In this document: one piece after another, positions 6,201 to 7,197 of the stretch
Layout of the letters: each line of letters opens with the position of its first letter
How positions within the stretch are numbered: position 1 is the stretch's first letter
Position numbers and translations under genes: made by a program
The notes under the pieces: model-generated
Told to the model about the DNA's origin: nothing
The model's input: only the letters and a program-made list of their open reading frames with translations
The model's database searches: none
Source of the DNA: Kiritimatiellia bacterium
GTDB lineage: Bacteria > Verrucomicrobiota > Kiritimatiellia > RFP12 > UBA1067
Length of the DNA: 7,197 nucleotides
Assembly: GCA_016302985.1 (NCBI GenBank)
Contig: JAEDMN010000171.1
Location: 1 to 7,197 of the forward strand
Direction of reading: 5' to 3'

Positions 6201-6909
6201 AGTCGCTCCAGATGAAACCCGCGCCCGTGCGGTAGGGCGGATGGCTGCTGAAGCCGTTCTTCCCGACGCCGGCCGCGGAGGGGCGCCCCTTCAACAGCTG
6301 GCCGGCCGTCTCCTTGTCGCGCCCGCCCGCGTCGATCTGCCGCACCCGGCCCTTCACCTCGACGAACGAGGTGCGGGGGAAGCCGACGTCCAGACGGTAG
6401 ACGCCCTTCGCCAGCACGGGCGCGGTCTTGGACTTCAATGGACGCGGCGCGTTCGGGTTCCGGAACATGAACACCGCGATCGGATGCGGCGCCTCCTCGG
6501 GCTTCGCGCCCTTCGGCGTGAAGCGGGCGTGGACGGGATAGAGCGCATTCAGAGCGGTGGGCTTCGCCGTGCCGACGTAGGAGAGCTCCTTCTTCTCCTT
6601 CGGCGCCAGGACGATCTCTCCCTGCGGGCCCTTCACCTCCCAGTCGTCGTTCATCCAGACTTCGAGCGCGCCGGTCACGGACTTGTCCGAGCGGTTCTCG
6701 AGCACGACGGGGAACGCGCGTGGCGCGCCGGCCGCGACCTCGGTCACGCCCAGCGGCCAGCCGTAGGGGTTGCTGCCGGTGCGCTCGGTCTTCTGCGGGA
6801 AGCTCCCGATTTCGACCTTGATGCCGCACCGGTCTTCGACCGGCGGCAGATACGCATACGCCGCGCACGCAAGCGCTGCGGCGCAGACCAGAATCATCCG
6901 TTTCATCAT
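3247..6909 (-). CDS. Large secreted multi-domain glycoside hydrolase-like protein (GH101/GH129-like barrel, putative)
   Basis: The 1220-residue product starts with a signal peptide (MMKRM, then hydrophobic 6-17, AYA cleavage site after A19), so it is exported. Residues about 60-150 look like an Ig/NEW3-type beta-sandwich. Residues 165-340 resemble a jelly-roll carbohydrate-binding module ending in CCDGGGWGD (324-332). Residues 375-550 are beta-rich, like the sandwich before the barrel in GH101 and GH129 enzymes. The likely (beta/alpha)8 barrel spans about 580-860, with KHDWQAWGYD (614-623), CPHDNYTD (654-661), FIDV (724-727) and CISEAG (771-776). D726 and E774 are plausible nucleophile and acid/base, each at the end of a predicted strand. 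C-terminal beta domains follow (about 890-965, 970-1100, 1105-1220). The start at 6909 follows AAGGAG by seven bases. Substrate is unknown. If the GH101/GH129 likeness holds, O-linked GalNAc glycans of mucin type are possible. Glycosidase fold is probable; the exact family is uncertain. Confidence 0.72.
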   Translation of the reverse strand: MMKRMILVCAAALACAAYAYLPPVEDRCGIKVEIGSFPQKTERTGSNPYGWPLGVTEVAAGAPRAFPVVLENRSDKSVTGALEVWMNDDWEVKGPQGEIVLAPKEKKELSYVGTAKPTALNALYPVHARFTPKGAKPEEAPHPIAVFMFRNPNAPRPLKSKTAPVLAKGVYRLDVGFPRTSFVEVKGRVRQIDAGGRDKETAGQLLKGRPSAAGVGKNGFSSHPPYRTGAGFIWSDFPLDLPAVTPLSFSCANFLVDNGDQPPSDGVEYRVYAVAAGQEPKLVCSQLVTQKTTWQEMAGDLTPWAGKQIALRLWTGPGPKMNTCCDGGGWGDVRLRIGLQPERTDEAGWKTRETLALDAAKKARAGGSCAARPSDGVAAGYRLETASGDVYGAGVVFGPRGLIDGVLAFTDGSRVVTYRGFTARTETEDGSLLDPQATVRAEKGTLRISWSLPGRPRGADGFPRISELGVGPASEKPFRVYAGFGNVVEEPKKFTLHASGFGLSTRHVAADYANGLSVLQAVDVPPDYLFCDGANGHFALCAHHDATFTFVPSSKGAFEAGRRFRAVSGYRKSPGRDLLGSRMCLDQWSGDYAKAAKDLEQAAKYGLVDAVFVKHDWQAWGYDYRLPEIWPPRGDAKAFCDMRDACRRNGMLFCPHDNYTDIYPDCDNYSYDLVVFNLDGTPQKAWFNPGRHAQSYRWAPHAFRPWCLRNAKLLRDGCDPDAVFIDVLTAHGPFDYLDRQGRFHDKMETSYRWGEAYQTYREGYRRPDAVCISEAGQDHLVGVLDAGQSDHFTAEKLLGAANFADAERTPWHDIATHNYFVLFAGGLGHRYAEPAWNKGGDQELNGYASDDYFSTTVIGGRNPMCHGPFSRDTVKTYWLQHDVCAELGRAEFLDLRYEGSIHRQHAFFSDGGEVWINRATNDTWTLPNGLELPPYGHFAKTRTATAGVISWNGVRCAYAKAGDTAFYDARKPSATAVQAVVARTVGSETKGRNRVMVKVAWETVRPVAGYRTFVHLCAPDMEREGIVFQALLNATDEMWAKPGKYEAAMDIVVPDHVKPGRYLVRYGAYSPKGGGRLTLGGAPDDGGQRLKGGTLVVAAADGKVSSVVWEPEAADARVARDRLLGVNRAGIAVDFGGVKTDGSFRLVRGTKAWTLTPLPGSDGFSATFDLAAFGMDPARVVGVESVEPGDGAAAPSWKIDGTRLAFACDAKAFAYRLNFR

Positions 6910-6937
6910 GGGTCCTCTCCTTAAGGGCCCCCATGAT
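6905..6937 (-). promoter_or_regulatory. Inverted repeat enclosing the ribosome binding site and start codon of the large gene
   Basis: On the minus strand ATCATGGG (6937-6930) is the exact reverse complement of CCCATGAT (6912-6905). The 17-base interval holds the strong Shine-Dalgarno AAGGAG (6917-6922), and the right arm includes the ATG at 6909. In RNA this would put the start codon in a stem and the ribosome binding site in the loop. In DNA it could be an operator. The left arm overlaps the candidate -10 box, so a transcript starting from that promoter would lack it. The hairpin reading therefore needs a promoter further upstream. Confidence 0.5.
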
Positions 6938-6962
6938 ACCATTTCCCGTGCATCCTCCGCAA
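6933..6962 (-). promoter_or_regulatory. Candidate promoter of the large glycosidase-like gene
   Basis: TTGCGG (6957-6962, three of six -35 matches) and TATCAT (6933-6938, five of six -10 matches) are separated by 18 bp on the minus strand. The predicted transcription start near 6926 leaves a leader of about 17 bases carrying only AAGGAG. The -35 is weak, and the overlap with the inverted repeat at 6905-6937 could mean repressor control or chance. Confidence 0.35.
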
Positions 6963-7197
6963 CCGCGCCCGGCGGCGCGCGCGCAGATTCACTCCATCAG
7001 GTCTTCAATCGAACACGAAAGGCATTTCGCGGGAGAAGTCAGGGATTGTCCCCAGCGCTCGCATCAGCAGCAGACCATGAGCGCGCCCCGAGCAATCCCG
7101 ATTTGAAGCCCCAGCCCGACCAGCTCGTCGTACCGATACCCGCATACCATGCCGCGCGACCCTTCCAAAGTTCCTGCTTATGCCAAGCGTAATGTGC
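6943..7197. other. Upstream flank with no confident gene
   Basis: This 255-bp stretch has no reading frame I can assign. On the minus strand one frame is open from the window edge to a TGA at 7039-7041 (52 codons, tryptophan-rich, base use unlike the other genes). Another holds a 28-codon ATG frame that includes GLQIGI, recalling the repeat protein, but an in-frame TAA lies 16 codons before it. A GC hairpin (CGCGCC / GGCGCG, 6964-6979, loop CGGC) has no T-run. GGGATTGTCCC (7042-7052) is a small inverted repeat. The area could be the decayed or frameshifted end of an upstream gene, or plain intergenic DNA. Confidence 0.3.

Noticed and set aside
6850..6909. Lipoprotein signal in the large protein (Cys15)
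   Set aside because: The residues before the cysteine (ALAC) lack a Leu-type residue at -3, and a normal AYA cleavage site lies just after it, so a standard signal peptide is more likely.
4423..6924. 833-codon open frame on the plus strand, opposite the large glycosidase-like gene
   Set aside because: The composition is dominated by Arg, Ala, Val and Gly, as expected from antisense of a GC-rich gene. It shows no domain motifs, and the minus-strand gene has a signal peptide, a ribosome binding site and recognisable domains.
4706..6934. 742-codon frame on the minus strand in another phase of the large gene
   Set aside because: It is rich in Arg, Gly and Pro with no recognisable motif, and it overlaps the supported gene fully. 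Long shadow frames are common at this GC content.
3247..6942. Upstream ATG at 6942 as start of the large protein
   Set aside because: It would place eleven residues before the signal peptide. The ATG at 6909 has AAGGAG at ideal spacing and gives a typical signal peptide.
6964..6979. GC-rich hairpin upstream of the large gene as an intrinsic terminator
   Set aside because: No T-run follows on either strand, and short GC palindromes are frequent in this composition.
1..7197. CRISPR arrays, tRNA or rRNA genes, insertion sequences, defence or phage modules
   Set aside because: I looked for repeat-spacer patterns, cloverleaf signals, transposase motifs and terminal inverted repeats and found none I could support.

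Overview
The window is a high-GC bacterial segment. All genes I can support lie on the minus strand, so transcription runs from right to left. Four complete genes are present: a very large secreted glycoside-hydrolase-like protein, a small secreted repeat protein, glutaminyl-tRNA synthetase, and a short-chain prenyl diphosphate synthase. The first six codons of a fifth gene lie at the left edge. The mix suggests a PVC-superphylum bacterium, perhaps a gut Kiritimatiellota/Verrucomicrobiota relative. It combines a bacterial-type GlnRS, a surface-repeat protein of the 'GLQIGLxN' kind, and a multi-module secreted glycosidase in GC-rich DNA. This placement is inference; there is no rRNA or other phylogenetic marker to confirm it.

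Layout from right to left. Positions 7197-6910 are mostly non-coding: upstream DNA with a possible decayed reading frame, a GC-rich hairpin, a candidate promoter, and an inverted repeat that encloses the ribosome binding site and start of the large gene. Positions 6909-3247 encode the 1220-residue secreted protein. It has a signal peptide, N-terminal beta-sandwich modules, a central barrel with a plausible Asp/Glu catalytic pair, and C-terminal beta modules. A 66-bp gap holds the best promoter in the window (near-consensus -35, perfect TATAAT). It drives the small repeat protein (3180-2704), followed after 50 bp by glnS (2653-932) and then the prenyl synthase (932-162), which overlaps glnS by one base (TGATG). 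A hairpin plus T-run at the end of the prenyl synthase gene is a candidate terminator. Another -10-like box then precedes the start of the next gene, whose first residues (MKVCKF) resemble an aspartokinase N-terminus.

How the genes relate. The large enzyme and the repeat protein are both exported and could act in the envelope or outside the cell. glnS and the prenyl synthase are housekeeping genes and may be co-transcribed with the repeat protein, since no separate promoter is evident in front of glnS. I see no defence system, mobile element, CRISPR array or RNA gene. The items most worth checking are the possibly unclassified glycosidase, the prenyl synthase that lacks the usual lysine/threonine segment after its second Asp-rich motif, and the inverted repeat at the start of the large gene.
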